Source: Nocardiopsis mwathae | GTDB lineage: Bacteria > Actinomycetota > Actinomycetes > Streptosporangiales > Streptosporangiaceae | DNA length: 64,000 nucleotides | NCBI RefSeq assembly: GCF_014201195.1 | Contig: NZ_JACHDS010000001.1 | Location: 2,790,001-2,854,000, forward strand | Reading direction: 5' to 3' | In this document: positions 37,702-44,657 of the stretch, in pieces | Layout of the letters: the number at the start of each line of letters is the position of its first letter | Position numbering within the stretch: the stretch's first letter is position 1 | Notes under the pieces: generated by a model | Databases searched by the model: none | What the model was told of the DNA's origin: nothing | Seen by the model: only the letters and a program-made list of their open reading frames with translations | Program-made: the position numbers and the translations under genes

Positions 37702-38265
37702 ATGACTTCCACGATCGGTAGCACCGAGCACGGCCTTTCCAAGTTCCACCGACTCCTGCTTGACCAGGTGCGTCACGAGTTCACCGCCTCGCACCAGTAC
37801 ATCGCGCTGGCGGCGTGGTTCGACGCCCGCGACCTGCCTCAGCTGGCCCGGGTCTTTTACCGGCAGTCACTGGAAGAGCGCGACCACGCCATGATGATCG
37901 TGCGTTTCCTGATCGACAGCGACGTTCCGGTGACGATCCCCCAGCCCGGCGAAATCGAGAACGATTTCGAGACCACGCGCGACTGCGTCGCGCTGGCGCT
38001 GCGCCAGGAGAAGCAGGTCACCGAGCAGTTCCACCTGCTGGCGCGCGCCGCGCGCGAGGAGAACGACTACACCGGCGAGCAGTTCCTGCAGTGGTTCCTG
38101 CAGGAGCAGACCGAAGAGGTCGCCAAGATGTCGACGCTGCTGAACGTCGTCGACCGCAGCGCCGGAAACCTCTTCGACCTTGAGACGTTCGTCGCGCGTG
38201 ACATGCCCGACGAGTCCGAGGGCAGCGCGGGTGCCCCCGGCACCGCGGGGCCGTCGGTGGGTTGA
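37702..38265 (+). CDS. Ferritin
   Basis: 187 residues, a four-helix iron-storage subunit that forms a 24-mer cage in the cytoplasm. Ferroxidase-site residues are visible: Glu in QVRHEFTASHQYIALAAWF, Glu-Arg-Asp-His in QSLEERDHAMMIV, Glu in ALRQEKQVTEQF, and Gln-Glu in WFLQEQTEEVAKM. No haem Met is evident, so I favour ferritin (BfrB-like) over bacterioferritin. Upstream is a cluster of iron-box-like sites. The 25-residue C-terminus is Gly/Ser/Ala-rich and probably disordered. Confidence 0.92.
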   Translation: MTSTIGSTEHGLSKFHRLLLDQVRHEFTASHQYIALAAWFDARDLPQLARVFYRQSLEERDHAMMIVRFLIDSDVPVTIPQPGEIENDFETTRDCVALALRQEKQVTEQFHLLARAAREENDYTGEQFLQWFLQEQTEEVAKMSTLLNVVDRSAGNLFDLETFVARDMPDESEGSAGAPGTAGPSVG

Positions 38266-38307
38266 GCCCGCCCACGGCCGCCGACGCCGGTCGGGCATAC
38301 TTGTGCA

Positions 38308-38985
38308 ATGCCTGACCGGCTGCCGATCTTTCCGCTCGGGAGCGTGCTGTTTCCGGGCCTGACGATGCCGCTCCACGTGTTCGAGGAGCGGTATCGCCGT
38401 CTCATGTCCGAGCTGCTGGAGGACGCCGCGGGCGCGGCGCGGCGGTTCGGCGTGGTGGGGATCGAGCTCGGGCACGAGGTCGGCGCGTCGGCCGCGCACC
38501 GGCTGTCGGAGGTGGGCTGTGTGGCGGAGGTCCGCAGTGCGCGAAGACACGAGGACGGCGGCTACGACATCGTGGTGGAGGGCGGCTCGCGGTTCCGGGT
38601 CGAGGAGGTCGACGACCCCGACCACGAGCGCCCCTACCTGCGGGCGGCGACCACGCCCATCCCCGACGAGCTGGGCACCGGCGCCGAGGAGCAGGCCGAG
38701 CGCGTCGGCCGGCTGTTCCGGACCTACTGTCACCGGCTGACCGCCATCGGCATCCCCGCCGAACCGCCCCGGGACGCACCCGCCGAACCGCTGCCGCTGT
38801 CGTATGCGGTCTCGGCCGCGCTCGTCGTCGACCAGTTCGACAAGCAGGCCCTGCTGGAGGCCGACCACGCGGCGGCCCGACTGGAGCTGGCCGCCGCACT
38901 GATGCGGCGGGAGAACCGCGTCCTCGGCGCGCTGCCCGCGCTTCCGGCCGACCGGCTGCTGCGCCACGAGATCCACCTGAACTGA
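38308..38985 (+). CDS. LON substrate-binding domain protein (stand-alone)
   Basis: 225 residues. It matches the Lon N-terminal domain: PIFPLGSVLFPGLTMPLHVFEERYRRLM, FGVVGIELG, VGCVAEVRS and IVVEGGSRFRVEEV. No AAA or protease domain follows, as in other actinobacterial stand-alone copies of unknown function. CATACT (38296-38301) ends 6 bases before the ATG, so the transcript may be leaderless. It lies 42 bases after ferritin but probably has its own promoter. Confidence 0.9.
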   Translation: MPDRLPIFPLGSVLFPGLTMPLHVFEERYRRLMSELLEDAAGAARRFGVVGIELGHEVGASAAHRLSEVGCVAEVRSARRHEDGGYDIVVEGGSRFRVEEVDDPDHERPYLRAATTPIPDELGTGAEEQAERVGRLFRTYCHRLTAIGIPAEPPRDAPAEPLPLSYAVSAALVVDQFDKQALLEADHAAARLELAAALMRRENRVLGALPALPADRLLRHEIHLN

Positions 38986-39061
38986 GCCCGCCGGCCCCGT
39001 CTCCGGCCGCAGGGCCTACGATGCCGCCGACGATGATCGCCACGAGCCGAGCAGGAGCGTC

Positions 39062-39544
39062 ATGAGCGCGAAGGGCACACCGGCGACGGTCGCGGCGGCG
39101 CGTGCCGGGATCGCCTTCTCCCTACACCCCTACACCGCCGCCTCGGGCGACGGTGGCTCCTCCTACGGCGAGGAGGCCGCCGACGCGCTGGGGGTCGGGC
39201 ACGACCGGGTCTTCAAGACCCTGGTGGCCGAGGTCGACGGAGAACTCACCGTCGGAATGGTCCCGGTCGGCGCCACCCTGAACCTCAAGGCCCTGGCGGC
39301 GGCGGTCGGCGGGAAGAAGGCGGTGATGGCCGATCCGCGGGCCGCCGAGCGCGCCACCGGCTACGTGCGCGGCGGCATCAGCCCGCTCGGGCAGCGCAGG
39401 CGCCTGCCCGCGGTCGTCGACGCCTCGGTCGGCGACCACGCCACCGTCTTCGTCTCGGCCGGGCGCCGCGGGCTGCAGATGGAGCTCTCCCCCGCCGACC
39501 TGGTCCGGCTCACCGGAGCGGCCACCGCCGGCATCCGCACCTGA
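39062..39544 (+). CDS. ybaK: YbaK/EbsC-type aminoacyl-tRNA deacylase
   Basis: 160 residues from ATG 39062, with GGAG 4 bases upstream. The family hydrolyses mischarged tRNA, most often Cys-tRNA(Pro). The core shows DRVFKTLVAEVDGELTVGMVPVGATLNLKALAAAVGGKKAVMADP with the catalytic Lys in VFKTL, and GYVRGGISPLGQRRRLPAVVD with the Gly-rich loop. Ser/His substitution patterns that separate YbaK from ProX cannot be judged by eye, but the length and order fit YbaK. Confidence 0.93.
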   Translation: MSAKGTPATVAAARAGIAFSLHPYTAASGDGGSSYGEEAADALGVGHDRVFKTLVAEVDGELTVGMVPVGATLNLKALAAAVGGKKAVMADPRAAERATGYVRGGISPLGQRRRLPAVVDASVGDHATVFVSAGRRGLQMELSPADLVRLTGAATAGIRT

Positions 39545-39692
39545 CACCAGGACGGGAGCCGAACGCCGCGAACCCCCATAAAGAACCCATCCGGGGGGTC
39601 ACGCGTGGCGCCCCCTTCTCAGCACGGCGCGGGCGACCTAACGTTGAGGCACCAGGCGAACACAATAGGGCGCGCGTGGAGGATGAGGCGCG

Positions 39693-40838
39693 ATGGCGGT
39701 CGAGGCGGTCGTTCTCGGCACTGTGCTGTGCTACCTCGCCCTAGCGGGCTGCTACGCGGCCACGCGCTGCCGCCACGCCCGCATCCTGGCGACGGGGCCG
39801 CGGCGTCCCGCCGTGGGCGCCGACGACCTCTCCCCCTATGAACTGGGCCTCCTCGCCGGAGGGCAGCGGCGGTTGGGTGAGGTGGCCCTCGCCGACCTGT
39901 ACCTCAGCGGACGCGCCGTGGCCCACGGGCAGGGCATGGTGACGCGCCCGTGGCAGCAGGAGCGGCGGCCCCCGCCGGAGGCCCCCGGCCCGTTCACCCG
40001 GCTGCTCGACGCGCGCCTGCCCGCGGGCCGCGCCGTACCCGCCGACCACCTCATGTCGGCGGCCTCCCGCAGCGACGCGGCGACGGCCGCGCTGTGGCGG
40101 CTGCGCCGGCTCGGCCTGCTGGTCGCCCCGGAGCGCATGCGGCGGGTGACCCTCGTTCGCAACGGGGCCTGGGGGCTGCAGGCCCTCATCGGCGCGGCGG
40201 GCGTGGCCTTCGCCGCGGCGGCCGCGGTCGTGGCGATGATGTCGCCGCGCGAACCCGTGGGGGTCGTGTTCGTGCTGCTGGTTCTGGTGCTCCTCGGCTA
40301 CCCCTTCCTGCTGCACCTGACCCGGCGGCTGGTCGGCGGGGTGCGCGGGGCGGTACTGGCCGCCCTGGTCGTCACGGCTCTGGCGACCCCGGCCGCCCAC
40401 GCACCGCGTGAACTCGTCGCTGCGCTGGGACTGCTGGTGGGCTGGTTCGCGCTGTACGCGGCCTACCTGCTGACCGGAGGCCGACTGGGCTGGCGGACGC
40501 GGGCGGGTGACAGGGTGCTGGCCGATGCCTGGAGCTGCCTGGAGCGGGCCGCGGTGGCCGCGGACCGCGGCGCGGCGGGCGACGCCGCGCTGCGGGCCAC
40601 CGCCCTGCTCGGGTTCCGCGGACTGCGCCGCCGCCCCGGGCGGGGCAGGTGCGTCGGGGCGCAGAGGTGCCCCGGCATCGCCCTGGTGCGGTCGTTCGCC
40701 GCGGCCTGCGGCCGCGGTGTCGGCGGCCCGGAGGGGGCGCTGGCCGACGGCTTCCCCGGCATCGCCGCGGGCGCCGGCTGGCGCCGGGTCGGCGGACGCA
40801 CCCCCGCCGCAGGGCGGCACCGGCCGCACGGCGAGTAG
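39693..40838 (+). CDS. TIGR04222 domain-containing membrane protein
   Basis: 381 residues. The N-terminal helix is followed by the family signature LSPYELGLLAGGQRRLGEVALADLYLSGRA. Helices lie at about 160-180, 190-208, 217-235 and 240-260, and the C-terminus is a Gly/Arg-rich tail. Actinobacterial members have unknown function. No strong ribosome site precedes ATG 39693. It is convergent with the gene ending at 40858. Confidence 0.75.
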   Translation: MAVEAVVLGTVLCYLALAGCYAATRCRHARILATGPRRPAVGADDLSPYELGLLAGGQRRLGEVALADLYLSGRAVAHGQGMVTRPWQQERRPPPEAPGPFTRLLDARLPAGRAVPADHLMSAASRSDAATAALWRLRRLGLLVAPERMRRVTLVRNGAWGLQALIGAAGVAFAAAAAVVAMMSPREPVGVVFVLLVLVLLGYPFLLHLTRRLVGGVRGAVLAALVVTALATPAAHAPRELVAALGLLVGWFALYAAYLLTGGRLGWRTRAGDRVLADAWSCLERAAVAADRGAAGDAALRATALLGFRGLRRRPGRGRCVGAQRCPGIALVRSFAAACGRGVGGPEGALADGFPGIAAGAGWRRVGGRTPAAGRHRPHGE

Positions 40839-40857
40839 CCCGGCCGCCGCCTGGTTT

Positions 40858-41472
40858 CTAGTGGGCGGCGGTCTCGTTGTCGCGCGGCGCGTCCACGGGC
40901 GGGGGCGGGGTCTCCTCCGCACGCTGGTGGGGCAGGTCGCGGCGCCACACGCTGACGGCGTCGAACAGGGCGTACTGCAGGACGGCGACGAAGGGCCACA
41001 GCACCAGGGCGCTCATCGCCCGCAGCCCCAGGCCGGCGGTGACGAGCTCGCCGGGCTCGGCCTCGGCGACGGCGCGGGCGAAGGCACCGGCGTCCAGGGC
41101 GACGCCGAGGCGCCAGGCGACGAGCGCTCCGAGCACCGAACCGGCCGCGAGGCCCAGCAGGCAGGCCAGCCGCAGGTCCACGCGGTCGCGTGCGCACAGC
41201 CGGTACTGCACCAGGTAGGCGCTGTAGCCGCAGAGGATCCCGGCGCACATCATGATGATGGCGAAGTAGCCGTCGGGGACGAACAGCGCCTGGGAGACGG
41301 GGAAGGGCGCCGTGGTCCCGTCACCGTCGACGACGGTGACGGCGGGGCGGGGGGTGATCAGCCACCACAGCAGGCCCAGCGGGACACCGAGCGCCGCGAC
41401 GCTCCCCAGCATCGTCGCGCCCACGGCGAGTCGCCGCCGTGCCACCCGTCGGCGCGCTTGTGTACTTCGCAC
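40858..41472 (-). CDS. Four-helix membrane protein of unknown function (DUF2567-like)
   Basis: 204 residues from GTG 41472. Helices lie at about 18-38, 70-90, 103-121 and 150-168, with an extracellular loop containing VDGDGTTAPFPVSQALFVPDG. The arrangement resembles DUF2567 proteins of actinobacteria, but I am not certain of the family. The -10 box TAGATT ends 6 bases before the GTG, giving a leaderless start, divergent from the DinB-like gene at 41546. Confidence 0.6.
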   Translation of the reverse strand: MRSTQARRRVARRRLAVGATMLGSVAALGVPLGLLWWLITPRPAVTVVDGDGTTAPFPVSQALFVPDGYFAIIMMCAGILCGYSAYLVQYRLCARDRVDLRLACLLGLAAGSVLGALVAWRLGVALDAGAFARAVAEAEPGELVTAGLGLRAMSALVLWPFVAVLQYALFDAVSVWRRDLPHQRAEETPPPPVDAPRDNETAAH

Positions 41473-41478
41473 TCTTCG

Positions 41479-41539
41479 AATCTATCCCCCGACGCGGGGC
41501 GAAAAACCGTTGGTGCTGTGTTCGTGAGCACGTGACAAT
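41479..41539. promoter_or_regulatory. Divergent leaderless promoters
   Basis: Minus strand: TAGATT (41479-41484) ends 6 bases from the GTG at 41472. Plus strand: TTGGTG (41510-41515) and GACAAT (41534-41539) are separated by 18 bases, and GACAAT ends 6 bases from the ATG at 41546. Neither gene has a Shine-Dalgarno. Confidence 0.55.
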
Positions 41540-41545
41540 GCCCGG

Positions 41546-42061
41546 ATGACGAACACGACGGCTCGTTTCGACCCCCCGAAGTCCGCGGATGAGCGCACCA
41601 TGCTCACCTCACACCTGGACTGGCACCGGGCCACGGTACGCATGAAGTGCGCCGGGCTCGACCCGGCGCTGGCGTCGGCGGCGCCACTGCCCACGTCGCC
41701 GCTGATGACGATCGGTGGGGTCGTCTCGCACCTCCGGTGGGTGGAGCACCACTGGTTCGAGGTCCGCCTGCTGGGGGCACGCGACCGGGCGCCCTGGTCC
41801 CCCGCGGACTGGGACGCGGAGTTCCGCGTGGGCGCCCGGCGCCCGCTGGCCGAACTCCTCGACGAGTACGACGCGCAGTGCGCGCGGTCCCGGGAGATCA
41901 CCGCGAAGCTGGAGCTCAACAGCGGCGCCCGCACCGCCGGCGAGGGCGAACGGCCGGCCACGCTGCGCTGGGTGCTGACGCACATGACCGGGGAGACAGC
42001 GCGGCACAACGGCCAGCTCGACCTGCTGCGTGAGCTCGCCGACGGCAGCACCGGCTTCTGA
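41546..42061 (+). CDS. DinB/DUF664 family protein
   Basis: 171 residues, a four-helix bundle with the family's histidines: MTIGGVVSHLRWVEHHWFEV (His at about 62 and 67) and LRWVLTHMTGETARHNGQLDLLREL (His at about 144 and 152). They should hold a divalent metal. DinB-like proteins include mycothiol- and bacillithiol-dependent transferases, so a thiol S-transferase role is possible but not shown. The leaderless start is supported by a clear promoter. Confidence 0.85.
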   Translation: MTNTTARFDPPKSADERTMLTSHLDWHRATVRMKCAGLDPALASAAPLPTSPLMTIGGVVSHLRWVEHHWFEVRLLGARDRAPWSPADWDAEFRVGARRPLAELLDEYDAQCARSREITAKLELNSGARTAGEGERPATLRWVLTHMTGETARHNGQLDLLRELADGSTGF

Positions 42062-42071
42062 GGAACGAGGC

Positions 42072-42104
42072 GAGGGCGGCGGCCGGCATCCGGCCGCCGC
42101 CCTC
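42072..42104. terminator. Bidirectional terminator between DinB-like gene and padR
   Basis: A perfect 15-bp stem (GAGGGCGGCGGCCGG 42072-42086 with CCGGCCGCCGCCCTC 42090-42104) with a 3-base loop separates two convergent genes. Confidence 0.88.
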
Positions 42105-42169
42105 CTCGGTGACCGGCCCCGAGGCGGGGCCGGGGTCCCGGCTCCGGCACGCGCGGAGGTCGGGTGCGC

Positions 42170-43036
42170 CTACCGGAGGTCGTCGGTGCCGTCCGCGTCG
42201 CCGTCCTCAGCGGCGGCGTCGGCCGCTGCGGCCGCGTCGTCCTCGGCCAGGATCCGGTAGAGCCCACGCTTGGTGTCGGACAGCAGCCGCTTGGCGCGCT
42301 CCAGCTGCTCGGGGGTGCCGGCCTCGGCTACCTGGGCCGCGGCGGCGGTCAGCTGGTAGGCGAGGTGGCCCATCTCGGTGTAGCGCGCCTGGGCGTCCTC
42401 GTACTCCGCGTGGACGGCCTCCCACGGCGGGGTCAGGTCGCCCGCGTTGTCCTCGACGTAGGCGTGTCCCTCCTCGGTCAGCTCGAAGGGGCGGCGCCGA
42501 CCGCCGCCGGACGCCTCGGCGGGGCGGACCAGGCCTTCGTCCTCCAGCTGCTGGAGCATCGGGTAGACCGATCCGGGGCTGGGCCGCCAGGCGCCGCTGC
42601 TGCGCTCTTTGCCCTCGCGGATGATCTCGTAGCCGCTGCGTGGCTCCTCGGCCAGCAGCAGCAGGATGCCGGTGCGCACGTCCCCGCGGCGCGCGCGGGG
42701 GCCGCCGCGCCGACCCCGGTCCCGGCCGCGGCCGAACATCCGCTCCATGGGGTGGCCGTGCGGGATCTGCCCGCCGCCCCACGGCATGTGCGGCGGGAGG
42801 GGCGGCGTCGGCGGGTGCGGCGGGAAGCCGCCGCCCGAGCCGCCCATCGCCATCATGTGGCCCCAGGCTCCGGGGCCGCGCTCGCGGCGGCCGCCGCGCC
42901 GACCGCGCCGCCGCGGTTCGCGACCGCGCTGGTCGCCGCTCTCCGGAGCCTCGCCCCGGGAAACCTTCCGGCCGCCGCCGGTCGGCTGCGTGCGCGGAAA
43001 TCCACCCCAGGACCACGGCATCGCCATCTCACTCAT
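42170..43036 (-). CDS. PadR family transcriptional regulator
   Basis: 288 residues from ATG 43036, with GAAGGAG 8 bases upstream. The first 115 residues are a Gly/Pro/Arg-rich low-complexity region, unusually long. The PadR winged helix follows (about 122-195): GDVRTGILLLLAEEPRSGYEIIREG and SPGSVYPMLQQLEDEGLV. A C-terminal helical dimerisation arm and an acidic Asp/Ala tail complete it. The upstream A/T-rich dyads are the likely autoregulatory operator. It is divergent from the DUF418 gene. Confidence 0.9.
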   Translation of the reverse strand: MSEMAMPWSWGGFPRTQPTGGGRKVSRGEAPESGDQRGREPRRRGRRGGRRERGPGAWGHMMAMGGSGGGFPPHPPTPPLPPHMPWGGGQIPHGHPMERMFGRGRDRGRRGGPRARRGDVRTGILLLLAEEPRSGYEIIREGKERSSGAWRPSPGSVYPMLQQLEDEGLVRPAEASGGGRRRPFELTEEGHAYVEDNAGDLTPPWEAVHAEYEDAQARYTEMGHLAYQLTAAAAQVAEAGTPEQLERAKRLLSDTKRGLYRILAEDDAAAAADAAAEDGDADGTDDLR

Positions 43037-43094
43037 CGTGCTTCTCCTTCGGGGTCGCCATGGTTTCATCGACCCATCGTGATCGTTTTCGATA

Positions 43095-43129
43095 GTCGAT
43101 TTATATCGACATGTCGTAACGATATATCG
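43095..43129. promoter_or_regulatory. Probable PadR operator with three overlapping palindromes
   Basis: In an A/T-rich patch, GTCGATTTATATCGAC (43095-43110), CGACATGTCG (43107-43116) and CGATATATCG (43120-43129) are dyads. TATATCG recurs 21 bp apart (43102 and 43123), two helical turns. It lies 59-93 bases upstream of the padR start. Confidence 0.55.
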
Positions 43130-43270
43130 GCACGGGGTGTGTGGTCAAGCAAGAGGGACCGATCCCGCTCCGACCACCGCACCGGGGCGACCCGGTGAAG
43201 AGGCACGGGAACATCCGAAGGGGCGGCGGCGGACATCCCCCGCGCCCGCCCCGAAGCGCGGAACCCCCGG

Positions 43271-43301
43271 TTGCCCTCAACCGGACTTGAGGTTCTAGGG
43301 T
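43271..43301 (+). promoter_or_regulatory. SoxR/MerR-type promoter of the DUF418 gene
   Basis: TTGCCC (43271-43276) and TAGGGT (43296-43301) are separated by 19 bp, the overlong spacer typical of MerR-family promoters. Inside it lies CCTCAACCGGACTTGAGG (43275-43292), a perfect 6-6-6 dyad that matches the ends of the SoxR box. The regulator gene is not in the window. Confidence 0.6.
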
Positions 43302-43390
43302 CGCACCCGTACCTCCCACCGCGCGGTGGCCCTGCCCCACGGCACCGCCGCTCGCGCGCCCCTCCCCTCGACCCGGGAAAGGTCCCCTCG

Positions 43391-44575
43391 ATGCCCCCCG
43401 CACAGACGACGGCCGCGCCTCCCTCCCCCGCGGCCCGCGCGCTCCCCGCAGCGCGGCGCTCCCTCGCCCCCGACCTCGCCCGCGGGGTCATGCTGCTGGT
43501 CATCGCCGCCGCGCACGCGCACCTGTTCGCCCTGATGGCCACCGGAACCGACGCCACCCTCTTCGGCACCTGGGACCGGATCGCCACCGGGACCATGACG
43601 CTCTTCGCCGACCTGCGCGGATACCCCATGTTCGCCGCGCTGTTCGGCTACGGGATGGCCCAGATCCACCGGCGGAGAAGCGAACAGGGCCGGGAGTGGC
43701 CGTGGACCCGCAAGCTGCTGCGCCGCCGGGGGCTGTGGATGATCGCCTTCGGCGCGGTGCACGTCGCACTGCTCTTCTTCGGCGACATCCTCGCCGTCTA
43801 CGGCCTACTCGCCCTCGTCTTCGTCGGCGCCCTGCGGCTGTCGGACCGTGCCCTGCTCGGCTCCGCGGCGGCCGCACTCCTGGCCGCCTCGGCCTTCGTG
43901 TTCACGATCACCTTCGCCGCCGGCGGGGTGCCGCAACTACCCGAGAAGCCCCAGGGGCTCCTCGGCGAGCTCGCCCTCCGGCTGTCCATGTGGCCGTTCA
44001 TGATCATCCTGATGACCGCGGCCACACTGTTCCCGTTCCTCATCGGGATCTGGGCCGCGCGCCGCCGCCTGCTGGAGCGGCCCGAGCAGCACCTGCCGCT
44101 GCTGCGCCGTACCGCGCCGGCCGGAATCGCCGTGGCCGTGCTCGGCGCCATCCCCCAGGCCCTGATCAAGACGGGGGTCTGGACCGATGTCTCCGCGGCC
44201 GTCGGCGCGGGTGCGGCGACCCTGCACCAGATCACCGGGTTCGCGGGCGGGCTCGGCTACGCCGCCCTCATCGGCCTGGTCGCCGTCCGGATCGCAGGCC
44301 GTCCCGGCCCGATCGCCACCGCCCTGGCGGCGCTCGGGCAGCGGTCGCTCACCTTCTACCTGTTGCAGTCCGTCGCCTGGGCGGTCCTGTTCGCCTCCTA
44401 CGGCCTGGACCTGCGGGTGTCGACCGCGGCGGGGGTGGCCATCGGTGCGGCGGTGTGGCTGGTGACCGTCGTGCTGGCCGAGCTCATGCGCCGCGCGGAC
44501 ATGCGCGGCCCGGCCGAGCGGGCACTGCGCCGCCTCACCTACGGCACGACCGCCGCCCACGGGCGGGCGGACTGA
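43391..44575 (+). CDS. DUF418 (YeiB-like) membrane protein
   Basis: 394 residues from ATG 43391, with AAAGG 8 bases upstream. About ten membrane helices. Family marks are RSLAPDLARGVMLLVIAAAHAHLF near the N-terminus, FADLRGYPMFAALFGYGMA, and the C-terminal ALGQRSLTFYLLQSVAWAVLF. DUF418 proteins are thought to be acyltransferase-like membrane proteins or small-molecule exporters; the role is unproven. The promoter architecture implies control by a MerR-family sensor of redox cycling or drugs. Confidence 0.88.
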   Translation: MPPAQTTAAPPSPAARALPAARRSLAPDLARGVMLLVIAAAHAHLFALMATGTDATLFGTWDRIATGTMTLFADLRGYPMFAALFGYGMAQIHRRRSEQGREWPWTRKLLRRRGLWMIAFGAVHVALLFFGDILAVYGLLALVFVGALRLSDRALLGSAAAALLAASAFVFTITFAAGGVPQLPEKPQGLLGELALRLSMWPFMIILMTAATLFPFLIGIWAARRRLLERPEQHLPLLRRTAPAGIAVAVLGAIPQALIKTGVWTDVSAAVGAGAATLHQITGFAGGLGYAALIGLVAVRIAGRPGPIATALAALGQRSLTFYLLQSVAWAVLFASYGLDLRVSTAAGVAIGAAVWLVTVVLAELMRRADMRGPAERALRRLTYGTTAAHGRAD

Positions 44576-44596
44576 GCCGGACCCGCCCGAAACGCC

Positions 44597-44627
44597 GGGT
44601 GGGGAGGGGCGACGCCCCTCCCCACCC
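44597..44627. terminator. Bidirectional terminator between the DUF418 gene and dnaE
   Basis: GGGTGGGGAGGGGCG (44597-44611) and CGCCCCTCCCCACCC (44613-44627) are perfect 15-bp arms around one base. Confidence 0.85.
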
Positions 44628-44657
44628 TGTCGTCGGCGGCTGTCGGTGGGTCGGCCG

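Larger units (their letters stand above)
43037..43390. other. 354-bp divergent intergenic region, padR and DUF418 genes
   Basis: It contains the PadR operator (43095-43129) on the padR side and a MerR/SoxR-type promoter (43271-43301) on the other. The stretch 43130-43270 shows nothing identifiable. Confidence 0.6.
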
